Positions 36,869-45,665 of a stretch of DNA of 64,000 nucleotides are shown here, piece after piece. The stretch is from Natrinema salifodinae (GTDB taxonomy: Archaea > Halobacteriota > Halobacteria > Halobacteriales > Natrialbaceae). Within the stretch, counting starts at the first letter, position 1; each line of letters begins with the position of its first letter. The position numbers and the translations under genes are program-made. The notes under the pieces are model-generated. The model had not been told where the DNA came from, did not search any database, and saw only the letters and a program-made list of their open reading frames with translations. Location: assembly GCF_900110455.1 (NCBI RefSeq), contig NZ_FOIS01000004.1:496001-560000 (forward strand). The letters are read 5' to 3'.

Positions 36869-36933
36869 GATTCTTTCTTATAGATAGGTAGACTTCCACG
36901 GAGAGTTACCGTTACGGCTCAATACGGGCGGTC

Positions 36934-36959
36934 TCGCATCGAACGTGTCCGCGATGCGA
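36934..36959. repeat. 8-bp inverted repeat between the divergent amidohydrolase and dehydrogenase genes
   Basis: Perfect arms TCGCATCG (36934-36941) and CGATGCGA (36952-36959) with a 10-nt spacer, lying in the 141-bp region between the two divergent genes. The position allows one regulator to control both directions. No regulator gene is adjacent, so this remains a candidate operator. Confidence 0.45.
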
Positions 36960-37009
36960 TACCCTGGGGGAACGTTATCACGTCCTACGGTGAAGTGAGG
37001 TGTGTTACC

Positions 37010-38053
37010 ATGCAAGCAGCCAGGCTCCACGAGTACACCGAGGAGATGAGCGACGCGCTCTCGATCGACGAGGTCGACCGTCCGGATCTCGAGCGGTCCG
37101 ACCAGGTGCTAGTTGAGGTCGAAGGTGCGGGGTGGTGCCAGACGGACAACCACATCATCGAGGGGATGTGGGCCGACTACGCGCCCCAGGACTTGCCGAT
37201 GACGCTCGGCCACGAGAACGCGGGGATCGTCGTCGAGACCGGCGACGAGGTGACCTTAGTCGAGGAGGGCGACCCCGTCATCTGCCACCCCGTTCAGACG
37301 TGTGGCATCTGCCGGCCCTGCCGGCTCGGCGAGGACATGTACTGCGAGAACAGCGCGTTCAACGGTCTCACGACCGACGGCGGCTTCGCGGAGTTCCTCC
37401 AGACCAACGAGCGCGCGGTGATCCCGCTGCCCGACGGCGTCGACCCGACTGAGATCGCGCCCCACGCCGACGCGGGCATCACGGCCTACCACGCCGTCAA
37501 GAAGGCGGTCGACGAACTGAACCCCGGCGACACCTGCGTCGTCATCGGCGTCGGCGGCCTCGGCCACATCGGTCTCCAGTGTCTCGACGCGATGAGCGCC
37601 GCTGACATCGTCGCCGTCGACATCAAGGACGAGGCGCTCGACCTGGCCGAAGACCTGGGCGCCCGACACACCGTCAACTCCGCCGAGGAGAACCTCCCGG
37701 ATATCGTCGCCGACCTGACCGACGACGAGGGCGCCCAGCAGGTCGTCGACTTCGTCGGGGGCGACGAGACGACCGGCCTGGCGCCGGAGATCGTCGCCGC
37801 CGGCGGCGACCACCACATCGTCGGTTACGGCGGGCACATCCACGAGCCGAGCCAGGCGCTGGTCGACGGCGAGTTCGCCTTCCGGGGGACCCTGGTCGGG
37901 AAGTACGCCGAACTACAGGAACTCGTCGCGCTCGTCGATCGCGGCGACGTCGAGTTGCGCACCGAGCGCCACGACTTAGACGAGATCAACACGGTCGCGG
38001 AACGACTCGAGCACAACGAGATCGAAGGCCGCGCGGTCGTCCTCCCGCCCTGA
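37010..38053 (+). CDS. Zinc-dependent medium-chain alcohol dehydrogenase (NAD(P)-dependent)
   Basis: 347 residues from MQAARLHEYTEEMSDALSID. MDR family features: catalytic zinc residues in GAGWCQTDNHIIEG and LGHENAGIV, a structural zinc lobe CGICRPCRLGEDMYC (four Cys), and the nucleotide loop VVIGVGGLGHIGLQ. Aspartate in VAVDIKDEA favours NAD over NADP. Family reaction: oxidation of primary or secondary alcohols. A TATA-like gttatca lies about 30 nt upstream of this ATG. A start five codons earlier (36995) exists but falls inside the promoter region. It is divergent from the amidohydrolase-MIP18 pair, suggesting a shared pathway for alcohol oxidation. Confidence 0.93.
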   Translation: MQAARLHEYTEEMSDALSIDEVDRPDLERSDQVLVEVEGAGWCQTDNHIIEGMWADYAPQDLPMTLGHENAGIVVETGDEVTLVEEGDPVICHPVQTCGICRPCRLGEDMYCENSAFNGLTTDGGFAEFLQTNERAVIPLPDGVDPTEIAPHADAGITAYHAVKKAVDELNPGDTCVVIGVGGLGHIGLQCLDAMSAADIVAVDIKDEALDLAEDLGARHTVNSAEENLPDIVADLTDDEGAQQVVDFVGGDETTGLAPEIVAAGGDHHIVGYGGHIHEPSQALVDGEFAFRGTLVGKYAELQELVALVDRGDVELRTERHDLDEINTVAERLEHNEIEGRAVVLPP

Positions 38054-38157
38054 CGCGACCGAACCGGAGCGGCTCGCCGGTTCGGAAAAAGACAGCGTTG
38101 TTTTCGGACGATACGTCCGCCCGACGGCGTTCGGGAGCCGACGCGTCTCGTCACCGC

Positions 38158-38367
38158 TCAGCCGACGGGTCGCGACCACTCGTCGTCGGGACCGCTCCGT
38201 TCGAACCGGGTCCCCTGACCGCACCGGGGACAGCTAAACTGCTGGAACTCGACCTCGTCGCCGATGACCGGGACGGTCTTCATGGTCCCCTCGGCGGCGA
38301 GTTCCATCTCGGTGCCACAGCCCGAACACGCGGGCGGATCCGTGATGGGGTCGTTTTCGGCGGACAT
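38158..38367 (-). CDS. Small zinc-ribbon protein, 69 residues
   Basis: 69 residues from MSAENDPITDPPACSGCGTE. Two C-x2-C pairs, CSGC and CPRC in FSCPRCGQGTRFERSG, form a zinc-ribbon or rubredoxin-like knuckle; they are separated by about 30 residues of beta-type sequence. No DNA-binding or enzymatic motif is seen. gaggag directly precedes the ATG and could serve as ribosome binding site. Function unknown. Confidence 0.72.
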   Translation of the reverse strand: MSAENDPITDPPACSGCGTEMELAAEGTMKTVPVIGDEVEFQQFSCPRCGQGTRFERSGPDDEWSRPVG

Positions 38368-38457
38368 CTCCTCAATGTTGTGTGTTACCTTCCCACTTAC
38401 TTAGCCGTTCCTCCCGACCGGCGCTACGCTCTTGTGAGGGCGCGTGATACGCCCTGC

Positions 38458-39876
38458 ATGGTCACCCTCGAGGATCCTCTCGAAATCAGCGGGATGACGG
38501 TCCCCAACCGGCTCTACCGCGCACCGCTGCTCGAGTGTGCGGGCAACGGGCCGGACGCGGTCGACACGCTGATCGACGACCTCGAACCCGCCGCGGCGTC
38601 GGGTGTCGGACTCGTCTGCCAGGGCGCGACGATCGTCCGCGGGGAGGGTGGCTGTGCCGCGCCGGGGATGACCCGCGTCCACGACCCCGAGTTCGTGGAT
38701 CGGCTCTCGCGACTGACCGACCGGATCCACGACCACGGGAGCCGGATCGTCCTCCAACTCGAACACGGCGGCCTTCGGAGCATGGAGACCTGGCACGCCG
38801 AGTACCGCGCGGCCCATCCGGATCTCGAACAGCTCGCGGTGTCAGAGCCGCCGCGGCAGTTACGACTGCTCGATCGGTTAGGCTTTCTCGACTACGACCC
38901 GCACGTCCTCACCACCGCGGAGGTGTACGACCTGGCCGCGGACTTCGGTCGCGCGGCGGCGAACGCCGTCGACGCCGGCTACGACGGGATCCACCTGGCC
39001 GGCGCGAACATGGGAATCGTCCAGCAGTTCCTGTCGCCGTTCTACAACCGGCGAGGCGACGAGTTCGGCGGCTCCCCCGAGGCCCGCCTCGAGTTCCTCG
39101 CGCTGGTCCACGACGAGATCCGCGACCGCGCGGGCGACGTGCCCCTGCTGACCAAGGTGCCGGCCGAGACGCCGGCGCCGCCCTCGCCGATCGTCCGCCG
39201 GAAGCTCTCGCTCGACGACGGAGTCGAGATCGCCCGCCGGCTCGAGAGGATCGGCTACGACGCCGTCGTCCCCGTCCAGACCTCGGTCGTCTGGGACATG
39301 AGCATCGTCCGCGGCGAGCACCCCGAGCGCGCCTGGGCGAACGAGGCGCTTCGCGAGGAGTACGACGCGGCCTTCGGGGGACCGACCAGGCGACGGCTGG
39401 TCGCCCTGGCGAACCGACTCCAATCATTTCAGTACGACTTCGAGCCGGCCTGGAACGAGGACTTCTGCCGACGAGTCCGCGACCGGGTGTCGATCCCCGT
39501 CCTCGCGGAAGGCGGGATCCGGGAACGGGCGGAGATGGATCGCTTGCTCGGCGCGAGCGGCGGGGTCGAGGAAAGCGATGGGAACAAAGGAGCGGCCTGC
39601 GACATGGTCGGCCTGGCCAGGCCCTTCTACGCCGAGCCGCGCCTGGGGGCGCGACTGCTCGGAGGTGGAAACGAGACCGAACCCGGAAACGGATCGGAGT
39701 CCGAACGGAAGCGCGAGCGCGAAAGTCCGCGGGTGCTCTGCGAGAGCTGCAACAACTGTACGGTGCCGCAAGTGACGGGCGCGCCGGGAATCTGTCGCAC
39801 GCCGGAGGTCCTGCGAAAGCGCGGCGAGCTCGAACGAAACGGTGCGTACGGGTCCTCCGAACGGGAGAACGCGTGA
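38458..39876 (+). CDS. NADH:flavin oxidoreductase, old yellow enzyme / dienoyl-CoA reductase type
   Basis: 472 residues from MVTLEDPLEISGMTVPNRLY. The FMN-binding TIM barrel shows LQLEHGG, DYDPHVLTTAEVYDLAADFGRA, GYDGIHLAGANMGIVQQFLSP and YNRRGDEFGGSPEARLEF, the standard OYE signatures. The C-terminal part contains CESCNNCT...GICRTP. In 2,4-dienoyl-CoA reductase-type members a similar Cys set binds a [4Fe-4S] cluster; here it lies after a charged linker. The NADH/FAD domains of full-length dienoyl-CoA reductases are absent. Two longer in-frame starts lie upstream in sequence with no OYE similarity. It probably reduces activated C=C bonds; substrate unknown. Confidence 0.87.
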   Translation: MVTLEDPLEISGMTVPNRLYRAPLLECAGNGPDAVDTLIDDLEPAAASGVGLVCQGATIVRGEGGCAAPGMTRVHDPEFVDRLSRLTDRIHDHGSRIVLQLEHGGLRSMETWHAEYRAAHPDLEQLAVSEPPRQLRLLDRLGFLDYDPHVLTTAEVYDLAADFGRAAANAVDAGYDGIHLAGANMGIVQQFLSPFYNRRGDEFGGSPEARLEFLALVHDEIRDRAGDVPLLTKVPAETPAPPSPIVRRKLSLDDGVEIARRLERIGYDAVVPVQTSVVWDMSIVRGEHPERAWANEALREEYDAAFGGPTRRRLVALANRLQSFQYDFEPAWNEDFCRRVRDRVSIPVLAEGGIRERAEMDRLLGASGGVEESDGNKGAACDMVGLARPFYAEPRLGARLLGGGNETEPGNGSESERKRERESPRVLCESCNNCTVPQVTGAPGICRTPEVLRKRGELERNGAYGSSERENA

Positions 39877-39879
39877 GAC

Positions 39880-40647
39880 TTAGGCGGTGACTACGTCGCT
39901 CGTCAGTTCCTCGAGCGTTCCCTCGACCGTGTAATCGGGCGCCTCGACGCGGAACCGGGAATCGGTCGAGCCCGAGTAGTGAAGCTGGAGCGTGTACGAG
40001 CCGTCGTCGGCGATCGGGGCGGCTTCCAGACGCTCCACGTCGACTTGCTCGAGTCGGACCATCTCGCCGGCGTAATCGGGACTGGACCGGCCCTGAATCT
40101 CGTAGGTCGCCCGGTCCTCGTCGACTTCCGAGCCTTCCAGCGGGTAGCCGCGGTTGATCCACGCCTGGAATCCCTCGTCGAGCGCGTACACTTCCTCGTA
40201 TCCGTCGTCGATTAACGCCGCGGCACGCAACCCGGAGAGGTGGTGTGGACAGCCGCAGTAGGTCACGATTCGATCGCTCTTGGACCAGTCGTCGATGGGA
40301 TCGTCGTCGGGAGTCCGCGGCGGTGCGGTGCTCAGCGCAGCGCCGGCGATATGAGCGTTCTCGTACTGACTGGATCCGCGAGCGTCGGCCACTCGTGCTT
40401 CCTGACGCTGATACCAGTAGAAGACGTCGTCGATCGGGGCCAACGGAACGTCGACGCCGTCGAACGCCTGCGTCTCGTAGGCGCTCGTGTCGATCGAGCG
40501 TTCTTCGGGCGCCGTCTCCGGTTCCGGACCGTATCCGTCAGCGTTTCCACCAGCGTCGCCGCCAATACCGCCGAGACAGCCGGCGATGGCTCCGAAAGTC
40601 GCAGTTCCTCCGACAGCGAGGAACGTCCGTCGGTTCATATACTCCAT
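39880..40647 (-). CDS. Tat-exported lipoprotein with rhodanese domain
   Basis: 255 residues from MEYMNRRTFLAVGGTATFGA; an ATG at 40638 is an alternative start. The twin-arginine motif NRRTFLAVGG and lipobox IAGC indicate Tat export with lipid anchoring. A rhodanese domain (about residues 75-175) has VADARGSSQYENAHIAGA and the active loop VTYCGCPHHLSGLRAAAL with Cys as the presumed sulfur carrier, then GFQAWINRGYPLEG. A C-terminal beta domain of about 80 residues follows. The role would be sulfur transfer or thiol chemistry outside the membrane. It converges with the OYE-type gene, whose stop is four bases away. Confidence 0.88.
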   Translation of the reverse strand: MEYMNRRTFLAVGGTATFGAIAGCLGGIGGDAGGNADGYGPEPETAPEERSIDTSAYETQAFDGVDVPLAPIDDVFYWYQRQEARVADARGSSQYENAHIAGAALSTAPPRTPDDDPIDDWSKSDRIVTYCGCPHHLSGLRAAALIDDGYEEVYALDEGFQAWINRGYPLEGSEVDEDRATYEIQGRSSPDYAGEMVRLEQVDVERLEAAPIADDGSYTLQLHYSGSTDSRFRVEAPDYTVEGTLEELTSDVVTA

Positions 40648-40766
40648 CTAGCGACGACGGAGAGATAGTGTTTCTGGTGACGTCGCCGTTAGCCGAACCC
40701 CTTCGTTTCAACTGGAAACCGAGCGACAGCGGTCAGCCAGAACTCGAATCGAAAGAACGGGAGGAG

Positions 40767-40839
40767 TAGTCCCACCAGGATTCGAACCTGGGTCGAAGCC
40801 CCCAGAAGGCTTCAGGATTGGCCGCTACCCCATGGGACT
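40767..40839 (-). tRNA. trnQ: tRNA-Gln (anticodon CTG)
   Basis: Read on the minus strand: acceptor AGTCCCA pairs with TGGGACT, a D-arm TGGGGTAGCGGCC, an anticodon arm with 5-bp stem AAGCC/GGCTT around loop TTCTGGG (CTG at positions 34-36), and a T-arm CCAGGTTCGAATCCTGG. The discriminator base is A. No intron and no encoded CCA are present. A TATA-like cttacaag element is centred about 29 nt upstream, as expected for an archaeal tRNA promoter. Confidence 0.95.
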
Positions 40840-40963
40840 GCTGCACTCGACGATAGACGGTTGCCCCTTGTAAGCGTTGCGAGTTTACCGCGGTCTGCAA
40901 CGGCCCCCCACACCGCCGTGAGAGACCGACACCTACTTGCGCCGACCGGGAGCATCGTCGAGT

Positions 40964-41554
40964 ATGTACGTCGGACGATTCGTCGTCGTCGGCCCCGAGG
41001 TCGGCGCGTACCGCGTCTCCTCACGATCGTTCCCGAACCGCGAGATCACTGCCCGAGACGAGGCGCTCACCGTCGGTCCCACCGAGGACGCCCCCGAGAC
41101 CGACAACCCCTACGTCTCGTACAACTGCCTCCGGGTCGTCGACACCCCGACGGGCGAGACGGCCGCGTTCGGTAACGGCTCGCATGTCGATCCGATCGCG
41201 GAGAAGCTCGAACTCGGCTACCCCGCCCGGGACGCCCTGGCGGAGAGCCTGCTGGCGCTGGACTACGAGAAAGACGACTACGACACGCCCCGGATCGCGG
41301 CGACGATCGGGTCGGACGGCCAGGCGCTGATCGGCACGGTCCGGAAGGACGCGCTGCTCGTCGAGACCGTCGACGAGCCGACGCTGGTCGCGACCTACGA
41401 GAAGAACGCCCCCGAGCCGTTCGAACTCGATGCCGAAAGCGCGGCGGCCGCAGCGAGCAAAGTCTACGACTACGAGTTCGAACACGCGGTCTGTGCGGCC
41501 GGCATCGCCAGGACCGACGACGGGTTCGAGACGGCGATCGAGAACGGCGATTGA
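40964..41554 (+). CDS. purO: Archaeal IMP cyclohydrolase PurO
   Basis: 196 residues from [20 protein letters not shown]. The PurO pattern is clear: [58 protein letters not shown]. It closes the inosine ring from FAICAR in the last step of purine synthesis, replacing bacterial PurH in many Euryarchaeota. A frame extends 9 codons upstream to 40937 but adds no PurO-like residues and the MYVGRF start is canonical. A TATA-like element (around 40934) fits with a 30-nt spacing. Downstream lies a short membrane protein. Confidence 0.93.
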   Translation: MYVGRFVVVGPEVGAYRVSSRSFPNREITARDEALTVGPTEDAPETDNPYVSYNCLRVVDTPTGETAAFGNGSHVDPIAEKLELGYPARDALAESLLALDYEKDDYDTPRIAATIGSDGQALIGTVRKDALLVETVDEPTLVATYEKNAPEPFELDAESAAAAASKVYDYEFEHAVCAAGIARTDDGFETAIENGD

Positions 41555-41616
41555 GACTGCGGTCGAGGTCGGAACGAGCACCGCTTTTATTCAGCTGGTT
41601 ATCTATTCCTTGCGTG

Positions 41617-42021
41617 ATGGCCGCCACGATCACCTCCGGCCGGGCAGCCGACGAGACGCCGACGCGACGTCGTGTCGCGTTCGCGGTAGCGCTCGCCGCG
41701 TGGGCAATCTGGAAGCTCGGGACCGCCGAAACGGTCGTCTGGGGAGCGGTCGCCGTCGGATTCGTCGGGTTCTCGATCGCGACGGGGCCGGCCGCCGCCA
41801 CGTCGATCGGCTCGCGAATCGGGGCCTGGGTTCGCGCGATCGGAGAGACGGGGCGGGCGGCTACCATCGTCGCGTTCGTGTTTTTCGTCTCGGCCGTTCT
41901 CGTGTCCCTGCACGTGTCGACGACGACGGGGATCAGTTTCGCCTGTGGCGGCGTGCTCGGAACGATTGCAGTCGTCGCCGTCGAGACGGGCCGATCGCAT
42001 TTCGTGACTGCGTCCGACTAG
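41617..42021 (+). CDS. Unknown small membrane protein, 134 residues
   Basis: 134 residues from MAATITSGRAADETPTRRRV. About four hydrophobic segments: VAFAVALAAWAIWKLG, VVWGAVAVGFVGFSIATG, AATIVAFVFFVSAVLVSL and ISFACGGVLGTIAVVAVE, connected by short polar loops. No signal peptide or conserved motif was recognised. TATA-like cttttatt is centred about 30 nt upstream, supporting this ATG rather than the earlier frame start at 41551. It stands alone between purO and a phosphoesterase. Function unknown. Confidence 0.7.
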   Translation: MAATITSGRAADETPTRRRVAFAVALAAWAIWKLGTAETVVWGAVAVGFVGFSIATGPAAATSIGSRIGAWVRAIGETGRAATIVAFVFFVSAVLVSLHVSTTTGISFACGGVLGTIAVVAVETGRSHFVTASD

Positions 42022-42115
42022 CGTCCGTAGACCGCCGCGGATTGCGGGTCGTACATCGCGCACTGCCGTCGTCGGCGGCCAACCTACAAACCCCTCGCGA
42101 CTGTTACTCATGCGC

Positions 42116-42784
42116 ATGAAGGTCGGACTCATCTCGGATGTCCACAGCAACCTGGTCGCCCTCGAGACCGTTCTCGAGGACATGCCGCCGGTCGACGGAC
42201 TGCTGTGCGCGGGCGACGTGGTCGGCTACAACCCCTGGCCCGCGGAGTGCGTCGACGAACTGCGGGAGCGGGCGGTGCCGACGGTGATGGGCAACCACGA
42301 CGCCGCAGTCGTCGAGGACACGCCGTTCCGGTTCAACGGAATGGCTCGCGCGGGCGTCGAGCACGCGAAGCGACGGCTTGGCGAGGAGCAACTGGCCTGG
42401 CTCGAGTCGCTGCCCGCCGAGCGCACCGCCTGCGACGGCCGGGTAAAACTCGTCCACGGCCATCCGGACGATCCGGATCGCTACGCGCGATACACCTATC
42501 CGTCGGAATTCTCGCCGGGACTGCTCGGCGACGAGGACGTGCTGGTGCTGGGTCACACCCACGTCCAGGGCGTCGAACGGTTCGCGGAGGGGATCGTCGT
42601 CAATCCCGGCAGTGTCGGCCAGCCCCGCGACGGGGACCCGCGAGCGGGGTACGCGGTGCTCGACCTCGACGCGCTGACCGTCGAGACCCACCGCGTCGAG
42701 TACGACGTCGAGGCGGTTCAGGACGCCGTCGACGACGCGGGACTGCCGACGCGCATCGGGACCCGCCTGGCCCGCGGGAAGTGA
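42116..42784 (+). CDS. YfcE/MJ0936-type metallophosphoesterase
   Basis: 222 residues from [20 protein letters not shown]; an ATG at 42110 (MRMKVG) is also possible. The calcineurin-like phosphoesterase motifs are in order: D-x-H (ISDVHSN), GDVVGYNPW (G-D-x2), VMGNHDAAV (G-N-H-D), HGHPDD and LGHTHVQG (G-H-x-H). A dinuclear metal centre is expected. Family members hydrolyse phosphodiesters or dephosphorylate small phosphates such as 2',3'-cAMP; the natural substrate here is unknown. The core is complete and of normal length. It is single or leads a transcript that does not obviously include cysE. Confidence 0.9.
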   Translation: MKVGLISDVHSNLVALETVLEDMPPVDGLLCAGDVVGYNPWPAECVDELRERAVPTVMGNHDAAVVEDTPFRFNGMARAGVEHAKRRLGEEQLAWLESLPAERTACDGRVKLVHGHPDDPDRYARYTYPSEFSPGLLGDEDVLVLGHTHVQGVERFAEGIVVNPGSVGQPRDGDPRAGYAVLDLDALTVETHRVEYDVEAVQDAVDDAGLPTRIGTRLARGK

Positions 42785-42862
42785 GCCGCGAGGTGGGCAA
42801 CCAAGCGGAGAGCGGCGCCGAAAACGAATCCTTTTACACCGCACCCGCCGCTACGGTCGGAT

Positions 42863-43039
42863 ATGGTACGCACCGGTGCCACTGCGTGTACCGTCCGGAA
42901 CTGTCCTCGGCACGCCGTGGGCCGGTGGTGTCGCTCGCTGGCGCGTGCGTTCCCGTCGCTGTCGAGGAGACCGCACCGGCGTCGCGTCGAGACCGCTGCC
43001 GCGAGGAGCTTCGATACAGATGTTTACACGCGTGCGTGA
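42863..43039 (+). CDS. Upstream ORF with three cysteine codons overlapping the cysE start (candidate leader peptide)
   Basis: A 58-codon frame from ATG 42863: [20 protein letters not shown] then [10 protein letters not shown], ending TGA at 43039, 20 bases inside cysE in another frame. TATA-like cttttacacc at 42831-42840 is centred 28 nt before this ATG, so the expected leaderless transcript begins with this ORF, not with cysE. Cysteines stand at codons 9, 14 and 23, all TGT, although haloarchaea prefer TGC. C-x4-C-x2-H-x5-C could also bind metal. A cysteine-sensing leader or a metal-binding peptide are both possible; a chance ORF is the null. Confidence 0.42.
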   Translation: MVRTGATACTVRNCPRHAVGRWCRSLARAFPSLSRRPHRRRVETAAARSFDTDVYTRA

Positions 43040-43535
43040 GGATATCCGAGCGATGTACGAGCGCGACCCCGCGGCCAAGGGGTTGCTGGAAGTCCTGTTG
43101 TGCTATCCGGGCCTGCACGCCGTCTGGGGCTACCGGCTCGCTCACCGGCTGTGGAATCGCGGCCGCGGGGGTCGCCTGGTCGCCCGCCTGATCTCGCACC
43201 TGATGCGCTGGCTGACCGGCGTGGAGATCCATCCGGGCGCGTCGCTCGGCCGACGCGTGACGATCGATCACGGGACGGGCGTCGTCATCGGCGAGACAGC
43301 CGAGATCGGCGACGACGTGCACATGTACCACGGCGTCACGCTCGGCGGGGACACCAACGAACCCGTCAAGCGGCATCCGACGGTCGAGGACGGCGCCCAG
43401 TTAGGTGCTAACGCGACGCTGTTGGGCGATATCACGATCGGCGAGGACGCGGCCGTCGGCGCCGGCTCGGTCGTCACCGGCGACGTCGAGCCGGGCGCGA
43501 CCGTCATCGGCGTCCCGGCGGAGCGAGTCGACTGA
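43020..43535 (+). CDS. cysE: Serine O-acetyltransferase
   Basis: 171 residues from [20 protein letters not shown]. The helical N-terminal cap is followed by the left-handed hexapeptide-repeat domain: [29 protein letters not shown] (His acceptor loop), [18 protein letters not shown] and [11 protein letters not shown]. It acetylates serine with acetyl-CoA for cysteine synthesis. It is shorter than E. coli CysE, like other archaeal and Gram-positive forms. Its ATG lies about 185 nt downstream of the only good TATA element, and the cysteine-bearing ORF at 42863 sits between. In this frame longer starts would add a region without CysE similarity. Confidence 0.92.
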   Translation: MFTRVREDIRAMYERDPAAKGLLEVLLCYPGLHAVWGYRLAHRLWNRGRGGRLVARLISHLMRWLTGVEIHPGASLGRRVTIDHGTGVVIGETAEIGDDVHMYHGVTLGGDTNEPVKRHPTVEDGAQLGANATLLGDITIGEDAAVGAGSVVTGDVEPGATVIGVPAERVD

Positions 43536-43614
43536 CGGGGACGAGGCGAAATCGGCGCTCGACCGACCCGTGCGGATCGTCCTCGTCGCCGTCGCTATTG
43601 CTGGTTTCGTACTG

Positions 43615-43989
43615 TTACTGTTGGTCGTCGCTCACCGTCCCGTCGGTTCCCGGCGGCTGCTCCGACGCGGGAACACCCTCCTCGGTCTCGGCCTCGCTGG
43701 CGGACTCGCCGACGGCGTCGTCGGTCATCTCCGCGTCGGGGTCCGAGACGTAGCCGAGTTCGAACCAGAGCTTCGCGGTGCAGTCCATCGCCTGTTCGTC
43801 GAGTTCGGTCTCGCCCTCCTGTTGGTCGAGGTAGCCGTTGCACCGGCCGTGTTTGACGACGTTCATCAGCGTCGCCGCGGAACCGCACTCCGGACAGTCG
43901 ATGTAGTAGTTGCCCTCGTCGTCCTGGTGCCAGGCGTCGGGCGTCAGTTCGGTGTAGGCCGCGTCCTCGGATCGATCGCGTCCGCTCAT
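43615..43989 (-). CDS. Hypothetical zinc-binding protein, 124 residues
   Basis: 124 residues from MSGRDRSEDAAYTELTPDAW. The N-terminal half has GNYYIDCPECGSAATLMNVV and GRCNGYLDQQ, with CPEC, a later Cys in GRCNG and another in AMDCTAKLWFELGYV, which together look like a zinc ribbon. The C-terminal 40 residues are acidic and disordered. No enzymatic motif was recognised. The longer frame to 44130 adds Arg-rich antisense-like sequence and is rejected. Function unknown. Confidence 0.7.
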   Translation of the reverse strand: MSGRDRSEDAAYTELTPDAWHQDDEGNYYIDCPECGSAATLMNVVKHGRCNGYLDQQEGETELDEQAMDCTAKLWFELGYVSDPDAEMTDDAVGESASEAETEEGVPASEQPPGTDGTVSDDQQ

Positions 43990-44104
43990 GCCCGTCCCGT
44001 CGACAGCGGCCGGAATAAAGGCCGGCCCGGAAAACGCAACGTGGCGTAGGTTCCCATCGGACCTGGATAAACGCGAGGGGAACCGCCAGCGACCGCGTCG
44101 AGAT

Positions 44105-45499
44105 TCAGACCAGCGGTTCGACCAGGTCACGGCCAGCCGCGAGGAGGTCGCCGATCCGGTCCTCGTCGGCGGCCTCGGCGTAGACCCGCAGGACGGGCTC
44201 GGTCCCGCTCGGGCGGATCAACAGCCACGAGCCGTCGGCGAGTTGGAGTTTGAAGCCGTCGGCGGTGTTGACGCCCTCGACGTCGGTCCCCGCGACGGTC
44301 TCGGGGATTTCCCCTTCCAGTTCGTCGAGGACACGCCCCTTCTCGTCGTCGGGACAGGCGACGCTGATCTTGTCCTGGACGACGGTGCCGTGCTCGTCGA
44401 GCAGCCGGTCGACCCGGTCGTCCAGCGGCTCTTCGGCGTGCATCGCGGCGGCGAGCACGGCCAGAAGGACGCCGTCCTTCTCACGGACGTGACCCCGAAC
44501 GGTGAAGCCGCCGGACTCCTCGCCGCCGACCAGAGCGTCGCCGTCGGCCATCGCCTCGGCGACCCACTTGAAGCCGACGGGAACCTCGCGGACGGACTCG
44601 CCGTGGGCCTCGGCGACCCGGTCGATGAGGAACGTCGTCGAGACCGAGCGGACCGCCGCGCCGGACTCGCTCTCGAGCAGGTAGTCGTAGAGCGCGGCGA
44701 AGAAGAGGTTCTCGTCGAGATAGCCCCGTTCGGGTGTGACGACGGCGATGCGGTCGGCGTCGCCGTCGTTGGCGATCCCGAGATCGACCGCGCCGTCGTC
44801 GCCCGTGACGGCCTCGATCAGGGCCTCGAGGTTCTCGGCGGCGGGTTCGGGCGCTCCGCCGCCGAAGTCGGGATCCCGCTCGCACCGGAACCGATCGAGG
44901 TCAGCGCCCGCGCGCTCGAGCAGAGCGTCGGTCGTCCCGCGACCGCTGCCGTGCATGGCGTCGTAGGCGACGGGCAGCCCCGAGAGGTCGGTGCTGCCGG
45001 TGATCGACTCGACCAAGTCGAGGGCGGCGTCGGCGTGCGACTCGGCGAAATCGACCTCGCGAGCCGTACCGTGTTCTTCCTCGGGAAGCGATTCGGGTTC
45101 GGCCAGGCGCTCTGCGATGGCGTCGGTCACGTCCGGCAGAGCCGGCGCGCCGTCCTCGGGAATGAACTTCACGCCGTTGTACTCCGGCGGGTTGTGCGAG
45201 GCCGTGATCACCAGGCCGCCGGCGAGGTCCCGATCGACAATTGCGTGGGCGATCAGCGGCGTCGGCCGGTCCCGCTCGGAGAGCAGGACGTCGAAGCCGT
45301 TGGCACACAGCACCCGCGTCAGTTCCTCGGCGAACCCGCGAGAGGTCTCTCGAGCGTCGTACCCCACCGCGACCGGCCCCTCGAGTCCCTCGTCGGAGAG
45401 GTACGTCGCGACCGCCTGGCCCACCATTCGAACGCGGGGCGCCGTGAACTCGTCGAGCGTCGCCCGCCAGCCGTCGGTGCCGAAGCTGATCGTCTCCAT
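44105..45499 (-). CDS. Phosphohexomutase (phosphomannomutase/phosphoglucomutase family, GlmM-like)
   Basis: 464 residues from METISFGTDGWRATLDEFTA. All four domain signatures are visible: the phosphoserine loop TASHNPPEYNG with Ser 101, metal loop GIANDGDADRIAVV, sugar-binding loop GGEESGGFTV, and phosphate-binding loop LLIRPSGTEPVLRVY. Reaction: interconversion of hexose 1- and 6-phosphates through a phosphoenzyme. Archaeal members act on glucose, mannose or glucosamine phosphates, so the preferred sugar is not clear. TATA-like ctttttt is about 30 nt upstream, supporting this start. It would feed surface-glycan nucleotide sugars. Confidence 0.93.
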   Translation of the reverse strand: METISFGTDGWRATLDEFTAPRVRMVGQAVATYLSDEGLEGPVAVGYDARETSRGFAEELTRVLCANGFDVLLSERDRPTPLIAHAIVDRDLAGGLVITASHNPPEYNGVKFIPEDGAPALPDVTDAIAERLAEPESLPEEEHGTAREVDFAESHADAALDLVESITGSTDLSGLPVAYDAMHGSGRGTTDALLERAGADLDRFRCERDPDFGGGAPEPAAENLEALIEAVTGDDGAVDLGIANDGDADRIAVVTPERGYLDENLFFAALYDYLLESESGAAVRSVSTTFLIDRVAEAHGESVREVPVGFKWVAEAMADGDALVGGEESGGFTVRGHVREKDGVLLAVLAAAMHAEEPLDDRVDRLLDEHGTVVQDKISVACPDDEKGRVLDELEGEIPETVAGTDVEGVNTADGFKLQLADGSWLLIRPSGTEPVLRVYAEAADEDRIGDLLAAGRDLVEPLV

Positions 45500-45665
45500 G
45501 GTGCGGTGGTCGACACCCGGCGCGAAAAAAGCGACGCTGGCGGGCGGAGAAGACGGCGGGGCGGCCCGGCCCGAGGACGCTGCTGTTCGCTTCTGTTTCC
45601 AACGCTAATTTCTGTCAGCGGTGCGAGCAACGACGTTTTCCGAATCGGCTGCGTACGTCGATTAT

